Source: an uncultured Propionibacteriaceae bacterium (GTDB taxonomy: Bacteria; Actinomycetota; Actinomycetes; Propionibacteriales; Propionibacteriaceae). Taken from it: DNA of 21,807 bases. Below the pieces are notes generated by a model. It was given only the letters and a program-made list of their open reading frames with translations, was not told where the DNA came from and made no database searches. The position numbers and the translations under genes were made by a program. Position 1 is the first letter of the stretch; the number at the start of each line of letters is the position of its first letter. The DNA is taken from the NCBI GenBank assembly GCA_937859105.1, contig CALMAD010000408.1:1-21807 (forward strand). Direction: 5' to 3'. Below are positions 8,289 to 15,630 of this stretch, one piece after another.

Positions 8289-8291
8289 TGC

Positions 8292-9479
8292 GTGAGCGCT
8301 GACTACTACGAGCTGCTCGGGGTGTCCCGGGACGCCTCGGCAGAAGACATCAGGAAGGCCTACCGCAAGTGGGCCATGAAGTACCATCCGGACGTCAACG
8401 ACGCCCCCGACGCCGCCGAGAAGTTCAAGGCGATCGGCGAGGCGTACGAGGTGTTGCGCGACCCGCAGAAGAAGGCGATCTACGACCGCGGCGGCGATCC
8501 GCTCGGTCACGGCGCCGGCGGCCCGGGCGGGCCGGGCATGAGCGGTTTCGGCTTCCCGGGCGGGGCCGGCGCGGCGGGCTTCGACATGGGCGACCTGCTC
8601 GGCGCGATGTTCGGCCAGCAGGCGTCCCGCGGGCCGCGCTCGCGCGTGCGGCGCGGCCAGGACGCCTTGGTGCGCCTGTCGCTGACGCTCGCCGAGGCGT
8701 CCTTCGGGACGACCAAGCCGCTCAAGGTCGACACGGCCGTCGTGTGCCCGAACTGTCACGGCAAGGGGTCCGCCGACGGGTCCGAGCCCACCCAGTGCGG
8801 CACCTGCCACGGGCAGGGCGACGTGACGACCGTGCAGCGGTCGTTCCTGGGTGACATTCGCACCGTGCAGCCGTGCCCGACCTGCCGCGGCTACGGCACG
8901 GTCATCGAGCACGCCTGCGGCGAGTGCAGCGGCGAGGGCCGGGTGCGTAGCCAGCGCACCATCAACGTGAAGATCCCGGCGGGCGTCACCACCGGCAACC
9001 GCGTCCACCTCGACAGCCAGGGCGAGGTCGGCCCCGGCGGCGGCCCGGCGGGCGACCTGTACGTGGAGATCTCGGTCGCCCCCCACAACGAGTTCAAGCG
9101 CGACGGCGACAACCTGGAGATCGTGGCGAAGATCCCGATGGTCGCCGCGGCGCTCGGTACGGAGTTCACCCTGAAGACGCTCGAGTCCGAGCGGGAGGAT
9201 TGCAAGCCCGAAGACCGCGAGGTGAAGGTGAGCGTCCCGGCTGGCACCCAATCGGGCACCCGGCTGACCGTCGAGGGGCGCGGCGTGCCGCGTCTCCGCG
9301 GGCCCGGGCGCGGCGACCTCGGCGTTACGCTGTTGGTGCAGACGCCGAAGAACCTCGACGACTCTCAGCGGGAGCTGCTGCGGCAGTTCGCGACGTTGCG
9401 CAACGAGACCCGTCCCGAGGCTTCGGTGGACAAGGCCCGCAAGGGCATGTTCGACCGTTTGAAGGACGCGCTGAGCTGA
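8292..9479 (+). CDS. dnaJ: Chaperone protein DnaJ (DnaJ2-type)
   Basis: This 395-residue co-chaperone stimulates DnaK ATPase activity. It has an N-terminal J-domain with HPD at 32-34, a Gly/Phe-rich linker at about 67-115, four CxxCxGxG zinc-finger repeats (C152/C155, C169/C172, C195/C198, C209/C212) and the two C-terminal substrate-binding beta domains. The order and the linkage to hrcA match the second actinobacterial DnaJ (dnaJ2), not the copy normally encoded with dnaK-grpE. The start is GTG with AAGG 7 nt upstream. Its stop shares one base with the rsmE ATG. Expression should follow HrcA/CIRCE control. Confidence 0.97.
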   Translation: MSADYYELLGVSRDASAEDIRKAYRKWAMKYHPDVNDAPDAAEKFKAIGEAYEVLRDPQKKAIYDRGGDPLGHGAGGPGGPGMSGFGFPGGAGAAGFDMGDLLGAMFGQQASRGPRSRVRRGQDALVRLSLTLAEASFGTTKPLKVDTAVVCPNCHGKGSADGSEPTQCGTCHGQGDVTTVQRSFLGDIRTVQPCPTCRGYGTVIEHACGECSGEGRVRSQRTINVKIPAGVTTGNRVHLDSQGEVGPGGGPAGDLYVEISVAPHNEFKRDGDNLEIVAKIPMVAAALGTEFTLKTLESEREDCKPEDREVKVSVPAGTQSGTRLTVEGRGVPRLRGPGRGDLGVTLLVQTPKNLDDSQRELLRQFATLRNETRPEASVDKARKGMFDRLKDALS

Positions 9480-10210
9480 TGACCGAGGCACTCTTCCTAG
9501 GCGACCTCCACGACCCGTCCGTGGGCGCCGACATCCAGGTGATGGGCGACGAGGGGCGGCACGCCGTCTCGGTGCGGCGCATCCGCGTCGGGGAGACGAT
9601 CCTGGTCGCCGACGGTGCGGGTACCGCCGTCCGGGGAGAGGTGACGGAGGTCGGCCGCGCCGACCTGCGCATGCGCGTGAGCGAGGTGCTCCACACCGCC
9701 GACAAGCCGCGGCGCTACGTCGTCGCGCAGGGGCTGGCGAAGGGCGACCGGCAGGAGCTGGCGGTCGAGACCATGACGGAGCTGGGCGTCGACGAGATCG
9801 TGCCGTGGCCGGCGTCCCGGTCGGTCGTGAAGTGGGATCCGGAACGCGCGCAACGCGGCCTCACCCGCTGGCGGTCGACCGCCCGCGAGGCCACCAAGCA
9901 GTCGCGGCGCTTCCGGGTGCCGGTGGTCGGGTTCCCGATGGGCACGCGCGAACTCGCCGAGCGCATCGGCCAGACCGCGCTGACGCTCGTGCTGCATGAG
10001 GACGCCGAGGATTCCCTGGGCGACATCGAGCTGCCGGGCTCGGGCGAGATCATGATGATCGTCGGCCCCGAGGGCGGCATCGCCCCCGAGGAGTTGGACG
10101 CCTTCTTCGCGGCCGGCGGGCGTCCGGTGCGGCTGTCGGACGGCGTCCTGCGCACCTCCACCGCCGGCGTCGTCGCGCTCGCCCAGGTGCAGGTGCTGGC
10201 CGAGCGGTGA
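9479..10210 (+). CDS. rsmE: 16S rRNA (uracil1498-N3)-methyltransferase RsmE
   Basis: This 243-residue SPOUT-class methyltransferase has an N-terminal PUA-like RNA-binding part (EGRHAVSVRRIRVGE) and the C-terminal knot: STAREATKQSRRFRVP near 140-155, IMMIVGPEGGIAPEELDAF near 196 and LRTSTAGVVALAQ near 225. The last two motifs form the S-adenosylmethionine pocket. It methylates U1498 (E. coli numbering) in helix 44 of 16S rRNA. ATG 9479 overlaps the dnaJ stop, and the rsmE stop overlaps the tgt start, so all three are coupled. rsmE next to dnaJ is a common arrangement in actinobacteria. Confidence 0.96.
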   Translation: MTEALFLGDLHDPSVGADIQVMGDEGRHAVSVRRIRVGETILVADGAGTAVRGEVTEVGRADLRMRVSEVLHTADKPRRYVVAQGLAKGDRQELAVETMTELGVDEIVPWPASRSVVKWDPERAQRGLTRWRSTAREATKQSRRFRVPVVGFPMGTRELAERIGQTALTLVLHEDAEDSLGDIELPGSGEIMMIVGPEGGIAPEELDAFFAAGGRPVRLSDGVLRTSTAGVVALAQVQVLAER

Positions 10211-11457
10211 GCGACCGGCCGGGCGACCCGGCGTCCTTCTCGTTCTCCCCGGGGGTCGTCCTCGACAACGGGCTGGGGCGCACGGGCGTCATCACCACGC
10301 CGCACGGCACGATCCGGACGCCTGCGTTCGTCGTCGTCGGCACGAAGGCGACCGTGAAGGCCGTCCTCCCCGAGGACGTCGCGCGCCTCGGCGCGCAGGC
10401 CGTCCTCGCCAACGCGTACCACCTGTACCTGCAGCCCGGCTCCGACCTGGTCGACGCCGCGGGCGGGCTCGGGCGGTTCATGAACTGGCAGGGGCCGACG
10501 TTCACCGACTCGGGCGGCTTCCAGGTGATGAGCCTGGGCGCCGGCTTCAAGAAGGTGCTCGCGATGGACACGGCGGGCGTCGCGAACGACGACGTGATCG
10601 CCGCCGGCAAGGAGCGCCTCGCGCAGGTCGACGAGGACGGGGTGACGTTCAAGTCGCACCTCAACGGCGACCGGCACCGGTTCACGCCCGAGGTCAGCAT
10701 GCGCGTCCAGCACGAGTTGGGCGCCGACGTCATGTTCGCGTTCGACGAGCTGACCACCCTGATGAACACGCGAGGCTATCAGGAGGCGTCCGTCGACCGG
10801 ACGCACCGCTGGGCCGAGCGCTGCCTGCGCGCCCACGCCGAGCTGACGGCGTCCCGGGTGGGGAAGCCCTACCAGGCGCTGTTCGGGGTGGTGCAGGGCG
10901 CGCAGTACGAGGACCTGCGCCGGAAGGCCGCGGCCGGGCTCGCCGGCCTGGACGCCGACGGTCGCGGGTTCGACGGCTACGGCATCGGCGGCGCCCTCGA
11001 GAAGGAGAACCTCGGCACGATCGTCGGCTGGTGCTCGGAGGAACTGCCCTTTGACAAGCCGCGGCACCTGCTGGGCATCTCCGAACCGGAGGACTTCTTC
11101 GCGGCCGTCGCCGCGGGCGCCGACACGTTCGACTGCGTGAACCCCTCGCGCGTGGCCCGCAACGGCGCGATCTACACCGCCGACGGGCGCTACAACGTCA
11201 ACACCGCCCGGAATCGCCGGGCCTTCGGCCCGTTGGAGGACGGCTGCGACTGCTACACGTGCGCGCACTACAGCCGCGCGTACGTGTTCCACCTGTTCAA
11301 GGCGAAGGAGATGCTGTCGTCGACGTTGGCGACGATCCACAACGAGCGGTTCACCGTCCGGCTGGTCGACGACATCAGGGCCGCGATGGAGCGCGGTGAG
11401 CTGGACGCCTTCCGCGACGAGTTCCTCGGTCGCTTTCACGCCCGCACGGCTCGCTGA
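10207..11457 (+). CDS. tgt: tRNA-guanine transglycosylase (queuine/preQ1)
   Basis: This 416-residue enzyme exchanges G34 in GUN-anticodon tRNAs for a queuine-type base. The catalytic residues are D101 in FTDSGGFQVMSLG and the nucleophile D309 in FDCVNPSRVARNG. The zinc site is C347, C349, C352 (CDCYTC) and H378 (TIHNERF). The segment around 110-160 is longer than in E. coli Tgt, which accounts for most of the length difference. The GTG start overlaps the rsmE stop (GTGA), placing it at the end of the CIRCE-controlled unit. No preQ1 or queuosine synthesis genes are in the window, so the base may be salvaged or made elsewhere. Confidence 0.96.
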   Translation: MSDRPGDPASFSFSPGVVLDNGLGRTGVITTPHGTIRTPAFVVVGTKATVKAVLPEDVARLGAQAVLANAYHLYLQPGSDLVDAAGGLGRFMNWQGPTFTDSGGFQVMSLGAGFKKVLAMDTAGVANDDVIAAGKERLAQVDEDGVTFKSHLNGDRHRFTPEVSMRVQHELGADVMFAFDELTTLMNTRGYQEASVDRTHRWAERCLRAHAELTASRVGKPYQALFGVVQGAQYEDLRRKAAAGLAGLDADGRGFDGYGIGGALEKENLGTIVGWCSEELPFDKPRHLLGISEPEDFFAAVAAGADTFDCVNPSRVARNGAIYTADGRYNVNTARNRRAFGPLEDGCDCYTCAHYSRAYVFHLFKAKEMLSSTLATIHNERFTVRLVDDIRAAMERGELDAFRDEFLGRFHARTAR

Positions 11458-11507
11458 ACCGGGCCGCCCCGGTCGACGGCGGCGTCCCGGCCGTGAGATC
11501 GTCGGGC

Positions 11508-11849
11508 ATGGCATACGACCCGGAACTGGCCGACCGCATCCGCGTCGCGCTGGCGGAGGAGTCCGCGGTGAGCGAGCGTGCGATGTTCGGCGGGCTCGGC
11601 TTCATGATCGACGGCGCGATGGCCGTCGCCGCCGGCAGCGGCGGCAGCCTGATGCTGCGCGTGACCCCCTCCGACGCCGCCGAACTCGCCGGAGTCCGGG
11701 GCCTGGCCCCCATGGAGATGCGCGGCGGCCCGATCCGCGGCTGGATGCTGGCGGACGCCGCGGCCACGGCGTCCGACGAGAGCCTGCGCGCCCTGGTCGC
11801 GCGCGGGGTGGCCGCAGCGCGCCGGGCAGGGCCAAGGAAGAGGCGGTAA
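11508..11849 (+). CDS. TfoX N-terminal domain family protein
   Basis: This 113-residue protein reads as a single TfoX-N domain: MAYDPELADRIRVAL, SERAMFGGLGFMIDGAMAV, a strand LMLRVTP, and MRGGPIRGWMLAD. The domain is the N-terminal half of the competence regulator TfoX/Sxy, but stand-alone copies like this are widespread in actinobacteria with no known role and are not evidence of competence. ATG 11508 has no Shine-Dalgarno. Its 5' gap of 50 bp after tgt is short enough for read-through. The basic tail (RRAGPRKRR) may bind nucleic acid, which is speculative. Confidence 0.85.
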   Translation: MAYDPELADRIRVALAEESAVSERAMFGGLGFMIDGAMAVAAGSGGSLMLRVTPSDAAELAGVRGLAPMEMRGGPIRGWMLADAAATASDESLRALVARGVAAARRAGPRKRR

Positions 11850-11891
11850 GGCCGCCAGCGCACCCGCGTCGGTTCTCCTCGCGCGAGACGC

Positions 11892-11921
11892 GGACGCCCG
11901 CGACAGCGCGTCCCGAATGCC
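11892..11921 (+). promoter_or_regulatory. Bipartite 30-bp element, copy 1 (before the PP2C gene)
   Basis: GGACGCCCGCG at 11892-11902, then 11 nt, then CGAATGCC at 11914-11921. The same two blocks with the same 11-nt spacing occur at 15382-15411 and 19264-19293. The 11-nt gap differs in all three, so the blocks themselves appear selected. Here GGACGC also pairs with GCGTCC at 11908-11913. It lies 42 nt after the tfoX-like stop and 119 nt before the PP2C start. Its function is unknown. Confidence 0.6.
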
Positions 11922-11929
11922 CGCCCGAC

Positions 11930-11972
11930 GGGGGAGGGGAGATTTCCCCGCCCCCGACGAGAAAACCTCGTC
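11930..11972 (+). terminator. Two abutting stem-loops before the PP2C promoter
   Basis: Stem 1 pairs 11930-11940 with 11945-11955 (ten Watson-Crick pairs, one A-G mismatch, loop GATT). Stem 2 pairs GACGAG (11956-11961) with CTCGTC (11967-11972) around AAAAC. They touch end to end and finish 20 nt before the PP2C -10 box. This is the most convincing secondary structure in the window. Insulation of the PP2C gene from tgt read-through is the likeliest role, though no U-run follows. Confidence 0.5.
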
Positions 11973-11988
11973 TGGCCTGGGTCGACGT

Positions 11989-11997
11989 TGCTAGTGT
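11989..11997 (+). promoter_or_regulatory. Extended -10 promoter of the PP2C gene
   Basis: TTGCTAGTGT contains TG-C-TAGTGT, an extended -10 (TGN-TANNNT) at 11989-11997. No good -35 is present at 17-18 bp. The kinase gene has the near-identical TTGTTAGCGT in the same position relative to its start. Transcription would begin near 12004, giving a leader of about 37 nt. Confidence 0.5.
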
Positions 11998-12040
11998 TCA
12001 GGGTGCGAAGCCCAGCGGACAACGGGGGAGAAGAGGGACC

Positions 12041-12763
12041 ATGCTGACCGTTTCCACCGGCGCGCGCACCGACGTGGGGCGAGTGCGCCGCCTGAACGAG
12101 GACTCCTACGTCATCGGTCGGCGCCTCTGGATGGTGGCGGACGGCATGGGGGGCCACGCGGCCGGCGACGTCGCGAGCCAGCTCATCGCCGAGCGGTTCG
12201 ACCGCCTCCGCGACGCTCCGACGCTACGTCGCGGCGACATCGAGACGGCGCTGCGCGAGGCCAACACCGCGGTGGTCGGCTACGGCATCTCGCACCCGGT
12301 GGCGCAGGGGCTCGGCAGCACGGTCACCGGGCTGGCCGGCATCTCGACGGACGCCGGCGAGCGGTGGCTCGTCTTCAACGTCGGCGACTCGCGCGTCTAC
12401 TCGTGGCTCGGCGGCGAGCTGACGCGCGTCACCGTCGATCACTCCGAGGTGGAGGAACTCATCGCGGCCGGCGCCCTCACGCCCGACGAGGGCCGCGTCC
12501 ACCCGCTGCGCAACGTGATCACTCGCAGCCTCGGTTCGCGGCTGGTGCCCGAGCCCGACTACGTCGAGCGGCCGCAGGTGCCCGGCGAGCGGTTCGTCGT
12601 CTGCTCCGACGGGCTGAACTCCGAGCTCACCGACGTCCAGATCGCCGCGATCATGGCGCAGGACGCCGACCCCCAGTCCACGGCGGACGCCCTCGTGGCC
12701 GCCGCTCTCGATGCCGGCGGGCACGACAACGTGACGGTGGTCGTCCTGCAGATCGGGGACTGA
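12041..12763 (+). CDS. PP2C-family Ser/Thr protein phosphatase
   Basis: This 240-residue cytoplasmic phosphatase shows the PPM/PP2C motifs in order: RTDVGRVRRLNEDSY at 9-23 (metal ligand D21), MVADGMGGHAAGD at 31-43 (D34), FNVGDSRVY, the TVDHSEV loop, VITRSLGS, VVCSDGLNSELTD and a C-terminal GHDNVTVVVLQ (metal-binding D). It lacks the C-terminal membrane segment of PstP-type enzymes and lies apart from any FtsW/PBP cluster, so it is a free catalytic domain. The Ser/Thr kinase encoded 7 kb downstream is a plausible counterpart because the two promoters share sequence elements. ATG 12041 follows GAGGG. The gene ends 2 bp from the convergent aminotransferase gene. Confidence 0.94.
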   Translation: MLTVSTGARTDVGRVRRLNEDSYVIGRRLWMVADGMGGHAAGDVASQLIAERFDRLRDAPTLRRGDIETALREANTAVVGYGISHPVAQGLGSTVTGLAGISTDAGERWLVFNVGDSRVYSWLGGELTRVTVDHSEVEELIAAGALTPDEGRVHPLRNVITRSLGSRLVPEPDYVERPQVPGERFVVCSDGLNSELTDVQIAAIMAQDADPQSTADALVAAALDAGGHDNVTVVVLQIGD

Positions 12764-12765
12764 GG

Positions 12766-13902
12766 TCAGGCGGCCGCCTGGAGGGCGGCGACCGCCGAGC
12801 GCGCGAGTTCCTGGGTGACGAACGGAGCCGTGGGCAGGTTGAGCACGCGCTGCGAGAGATCGGTGGCCACCGGCGTCGCCGCGGGGTCGTACCCGTACCT
12901 GCCGGGGTCCTTGGGTCCCGGGCACAGCGTGGGCCGGTACCAGTCGCCCGGCTCGACCCCGGCTGCATCGAGCAGCGTGAAGGCTGCCGAGGCGGACTCC
13001 GCGTCGCGGAGCAGCACGGGGAACCGCACGAGGGGCACGTCGCGGGCGAACGCGGCAGGAATCTCGACGCGTGCCGCGCGGGCCAACGCCTCCCGGTAGG
13101 AGGCGGCGATGGTGCGCCGGTGCGCGCGGATGCTGTCGTAGCGGGGGAGGGACGCGGCGACGGCCGCGAGGGCCGGCCCGCCCAGCGCGGTGGCGGGGCC
13201 GACGTTGACGCCGCGCTTCTCGGCCGGGTGGATCGACGGGTCCACGAGGTCGGCGCGCGCGAGCAGATCGAACGCCGCGTGCCCCGCGACGCCGAGGCGT
13301 CCCGCGGCGCGGCGAATCGGCGGGGTGGCGCGAAAGGCGACCCTCGCGAGAGCCGTCGGGGCGGGCAGCGTCGACAGGCGCGCGATCAACTCGCCTCCGA
13401 GCGCGGGCTCGATCGCGGGGTTGACCCAGACGGCGCCGCCGGCGCGGGTCGGCAGCATCTTGTCGAGGCCGAAGCTGTGGACGGAGACGTCGGCGGCCCG
13501 GCTCACGGTCCCGAGCGCGTGGGCGGAATCCTCCACGATGACCACGCCGGCGGGGACGGCGGCGCGGGCCGAGGAGACGTCGGCCACCGGGCCGAACGTG
13601 TGCTGCACGACCACGGCGCGGGTGGCGGGGGAGAGCGCCCGTGGAAGGGAACGGACGTCCAGGGAGAGCGTGGCGGGCGACGTTTCCGCCCACGCCGGGG
13701 TCAGGCCCGCCGCGAGGATCGGGTTCACCGCGGTGATGCACGTGAACGGCTGCGTGACCACGGTGCCCGGTCCCCGGCACGCGGCGACGGCGGAGAGGAG
13801 CACCTCCATGCCGTGCCGCGCCTTCGAGACGAGGAACCAGTCGCCCGCATCGGTGCCGGAGCGCGCGGCAAGCCAGCCCCGGACGTCGTCAGCGGTACTC
13901 AT
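12766..13902 (-). CDS. DegT/DnrJ/EryC1/StrS-family PLP aminotransferase
   Basis: This 378-residue fold-type-I PLP enzyme has QPFTCITAVNPILAAGLTPA near 51-70, VVVQHTFG near 97-104, VEDSAHALG at 123-131 (D125 contacts the pyridine nitrogen) and SFGLDKMLPTRAGGAVW, in which K148 is the likely Schiff-base lysine. C-terminal segments RFPVLLRDAES and FTLLDAAGVEPGDWYRPTLC fit the family, which mostly transaminates keto-sugars of nucleotide sugars. No other sugar or cell-wall gene is beside it, so the substrate is open. On this strand TAGGCT (13912-13917) lies 9 nt before the ATG and there is no Shine-Dalgarno, so the message is probably leaderless or nearly so. Confidence 0.87.
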   Translation of the reverse strand: MSTADDVRGWLAARSGTDAGDWFLVSKARHGMEVLLSAVAACRGPGTVVTQPFTCITAVNPILAAGLTPAWAETSPATLSLDVRSLPRALSPATRAVVVQHTFGPVADVSSARAAVPAGVVIVEDSAHALGTVSRAADVSVHSFGLDKMLPTRAGGAVWVNPAIEPALGGELIARLSTLPAPTALARVAFRATPPIRRAAGRLGVAGHAAFDLLARADLVDPSIHPAEKRGVNVGPATALGGPALAAVAASLPRYDSIRAHRRTIAASYREALARAARVEIPAAFARDVPLVRFPVLLRDAESASAAFTLLDAAGVEPGDWYRPTLCPGPKDPGRYGYDPAATPVATDLSQRVLNLPTAPFVTQELARSAVAALQAAA

Positions 13903-13911
13903 GGCCGCACC

Positions 13912-13917
13912 AGCCTA
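13912..13917 (-). promoter_or_regulatory. -10 box for a near-leaderless aminotransferase mRNA
   Basis: TAGGCT on the minus strand ends 9 nt before the start codon. With the usual 6-7 nt from -10 to the first base, transcription would begin about 3 nt before the ATG. No Shine-Dalgarno is present, which agrees. No -35 was recognised. Confidence 0.45.
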
Positions 13918-13986
13918 GATCGCCACGGCCGCGGCCCTGGGGAAACGGCCCGAGACTCGTGCGGCGCGCGTGCTGCCCGCGCCGAT

Positions 13987-14460
13987 TCACGACGCCACGA
14001 GCAGCACCGCCACGATCGCGCAGGCGAAAGCGGGCAGCCCGACGGTGACCCGGATCCGGTGGCCCAGCTCCCAGCGGGCTCGGCTCCGCCGCCAGTCGGG
14101 CGGAAGATCGGCCGGATCCCACCCGTTGATCGCGTTGTTCACGGGGTGATTGATGACCAGCGTGGAGGACGCCATCGCCGCGACGCCCACCGCCGCGGCC
14201 AGCTGCCACCAGGCGCCCGGCAGTCCGGCGGCGAAGGCGAGCACGGTGGCAGCCAGCCCGCTGAGCAACGCCAGCACCAGCAGCACGGGCATGAGCGGTT
14301 GCAGGACCCGGTTCATGCCCGCCTCCATCGTCGCGTAGCCCGCTCCGTCGAGCAGGTGCTGGGCCGGGATCAGGGCCCACAGCGTGATCGCCATGAAGCC
14401 CACCACCAAGCCGACGCTGAACAGGTGCAGACCGGTCGCGACGGCGTAGGCGGCGCTCAT
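13987..14460 (-). CDS. DUF1772 family membrane protein
   Basis: This 157-residue protein has four hydrophobic segments: one near residues 6-30, then LMPVLLVLALLSGLAATVL, WWQLAAAVGVAAMASSTLV and a C-terminal one ending FACAIVAVLLVAS. It also has the DUF1772 signature NHPVNNAINGWDP, followed by LPPDWRRSRARWELGHRIRV. Relatives include anthrone-oxygenase-like proteins of fungal and bacterial clusters, but most members are uncharacterised. Its ATG overlaps the stop of the preceding small membrane protein gene (ATGA), so the two are coupled. The pair is divergent from tetR and shares its operator region, which suggests TetR-repressed expression. Confidence 0.8.
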   Translation of the reverse strand: MSAAYAVATGLHLFSVGLVVGFMAITLWALIPAQHLLDGAGYATMEAGMNRVLQPLMPVLLVLALLSGLAATVLAFAAGLPGAWWQLAAAVGVAAMASSTLVINHPVNNAINGWDPADLPPDWRRSRARWELGHRIRVTVGLPAFACAIVAVLLVAS

Positions 14461-14687
14461 CGGGCCGCTCCGGTCGCGCGCGTCCGGCGTCCGACCAGCC
14501 GGCTCAGGGCGGCCTGCTTGGCCATGAAGAGCCCGGAGAGCGCCATCAGCGGGAGGGCTCCGGCGGCCAGGACCAGACGGGCGGTCTCGGCGGGCACCTG
14601 GGGGAGGTAGATCGCGAGGGCCGCGATCGCCGCGATCGCCACGTGAACGGAGCGCACGATCGCGCGGAGCTTCGCCGGACTGGGCAT
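14457..14687 (-). CDS. Small two-helix membrane protein, unknown
   Basis: I do not recognise this 76-residue protein. It has two hydrophobic stretches, about 12-30 (VHVAIAAIAALAIYLPQV) and 36-56 (ARLVLAAGALPLMALSGLFM), and basic ends (MPSPAKLRAIVR and RRTRATGAAR). The basic N-terminus suggests both ends face the cytoplasm. AAGG lies 9 nt before the ATG. Its 4-nt overlap with the DUF1772 gene argues for a real, translated gene and a two-subunit membrane product. It is first in the operon and closest to the TetR operator. Confidence 0.72.
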   Translation of the reverse strand: MPSPAKLRAIVRSVHVAIAAIAALAIYLPQVPAETARLVLAAGALPLMALSGLFMAKQAALSRLVGRRTRATGAAR

Positions 14688-14712
14688 GGGGGATCACCCT
14701 TCTCGTATGTTT

Positions 14713-14734
14713 ACGTATGTAAGGTTACATGCGT
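14713..14734. promoter_or_regulatory. TetR-type operator between tetR and the DUF1772 operon
   Basis: The arms ACGTATGTAA (14713-14722) and TTACATGCGT (14725-14734) are inverted repeats with a GG centre and one mismatch in ten. This is the only AT-rich palindrome in the window and sits in the middle of the 80-bp divergent gap. A TAGGGT hexamer (14735-14740) immediately after it could be the tetR -10, so binding would block tetR and probably the opposite operon. Confidence 0.75.
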
Positions 14735-14767
14735 TAGGGTGTTCGTCAAGGGAAGGGAGAGTGCCAG

Positions 14768-15349
14768 GTGACGCAGACGACACGGCGGCGCAACGCCCGC
14801 GGCGAGGGCGAGCGCCTGAGGCAGGAACTGATCCGCGCGGCCAGCCAGTTGCTCGAATCGCTGCCGGGTGAGGAGTCGCTGTCGTTGCGCGCCGTGGCCA
14901 GACAGGCCGGGGTCTCGGCGCCGAGCGTGTACCTGCACTTCGCCGACAAGGGCGAATTGGTCGGCGCGGTGCTCGCGACCCGGTTCGCCGAGTTGGACCG
15001 GGCGATGGCGGCCGCCGCCGGCCGAGCCGCCTCGCCGGAGGCGGAGTTGTGGGAGCGCTGCGCCGCGTACGTCGGTTACGCCGAGCAGCACCCGGGCAAC
15101 TACCGGGTGATGTTCGCGGCGGTCCCGTCCGGCGACCGGCCCGACGAGGCGGCGCCGGGGGCCGAGATGGTGCGGCGGCTCGGGCGGCTGGCGATCCGCT
15201 GCGGCGCCACCGGGGACCCGCTGGAGGTCGGCACCGTGCTGTGGTGCGGGCTCCACGGGATCGTCACCCTGCCCGAGTCCAAGCCCCTGTTCCCGTGGCC
15301 GGGCCGCGAGCTGCTGCTGCGGCGGCTCATCGCGTGCGTCACCGGCTGA
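14768..15349 (+). CDS. TetR-family transcriptional regulator (WHG-type C-terminal domain)
   Basis: This 193-residue regulator has an N-terminal TetR DNA-binding domain: RLRQELIRAASQLLES, then SLRAVARQAGVSAPSVYLHF at 39-58, followed by ADKGELVGAVL. The C-terminal ligand domain has WERCAAYVGYAEQHPGNYRV and LWCGLHGIVTL, the WHG-like signature of the TetR_C_33 group. The GTG start at 14768 has GGGAG about 9 nt upstream. It is divergent from the small-membrane-protein/DUF1772 operon with an operator between them. Control of the eut genes 280 bp downstream is less likely because that gap lacks a copy of the palindrome. Confidence 0.92.
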   Translation: MTQTTRRRNARGEGERLRQELIRAASQLLESLPGEESLSLRAVARQAGVSAPSVYLHFADKGELVGAVLATRFAELDRAMAAAAGRAASPEAELWERCAAYVGYAEQHPGNYRVMFAAVPSGDRPDEAAPGAEMVRRLGRLAIRCGATGDPLEVGTVLWCGLHGIVTLPESKPLFPWPGRELLLRRLIACVTG

Positions 15350-15381
15350 GCTCGGTCGTGGGTCCGCGGCGCCAGCAGAAC

Positions 15382-15411
15382 GGACGCCCGCGTCCTGAAC
15401 TATCGAACGCA
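15382..15411 (+). promoter_or_regulatory. Bipartite 30-bp element, copy 2 (before the eut operon)
   Basis: GGACGCCCGCG (15382-15392), 11 nt, CGAACGCA (15404-15411). Relative to the other copies the right block differs at two positions (T to C, C to A). Here the left block also forms the inverted repeat GGACGC-CC-GCGTCC (15382-15395). It lies 32 nt after the tetR stop and 219 nt before the permease start. The remaining sequence to 15630 contains one more GGACGCC (15516) and no recognised promoter or riboswitch. Confidence 0.55.
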
Positions 15412-15630
15412 CCATCGTGCAGCGAAGCGACGGACGTGTTACGCGCTCGTGGCGCCGTCGGGCCGGAGCGAACGGTCTCGTTACGCGTCGATGACAGGCC
15501 CCTTTTTCGAGAGGCGGACGCCCATTCCCGGCGAATAATCGAACGAGACCTGTCGCCGGCGACGACTCTGGTGCCGGCTGCTCGGACGGGGTCGGCCTGG
15601 CGATTCGACCCACCGGGAAGCAGAGGCACC

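Noticed and set aside
4343..9491. Very long minus-strand open frames (over 900 codons) opposite GH3, hrcA and dnaJ
   Set aside because: They are antisense shadows caused by high GC third positions; their translations are low-complexity and match no family, while the plus-strand frames carry full catalytic motifs.
11508..11849. TfoX-N protein plus iterated 7-mer as evidence of natural competence
   Set aside because: Stand-alone TfoX-N proteins are widespread in non-competent actinobacteria; the link to the 7-mer would be pure speculation.
15438..15487. Direct repeat GTTACGCG at 15438 and 15480, 42 bp apart (four helical turns)
   Set aside because: An 8-bp repeat is expected by chance in a gap of this size and composition, and there is no third copy.
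15552..15563. Perfect palindrome GTCGCCGGCGAC before the permease gene
   Set aside because: Six-pair GC-rich palindromes without a spacer are not rare here; the flanks do not extend it.
15350..15630. Cobalamin riboswitch before the B12-dependent eut operon
   Set aside because: I found no conserved B12-box-like core or the expected long pairing architecture in the 281-bp leader; only a covariance-model scan could reopen this.
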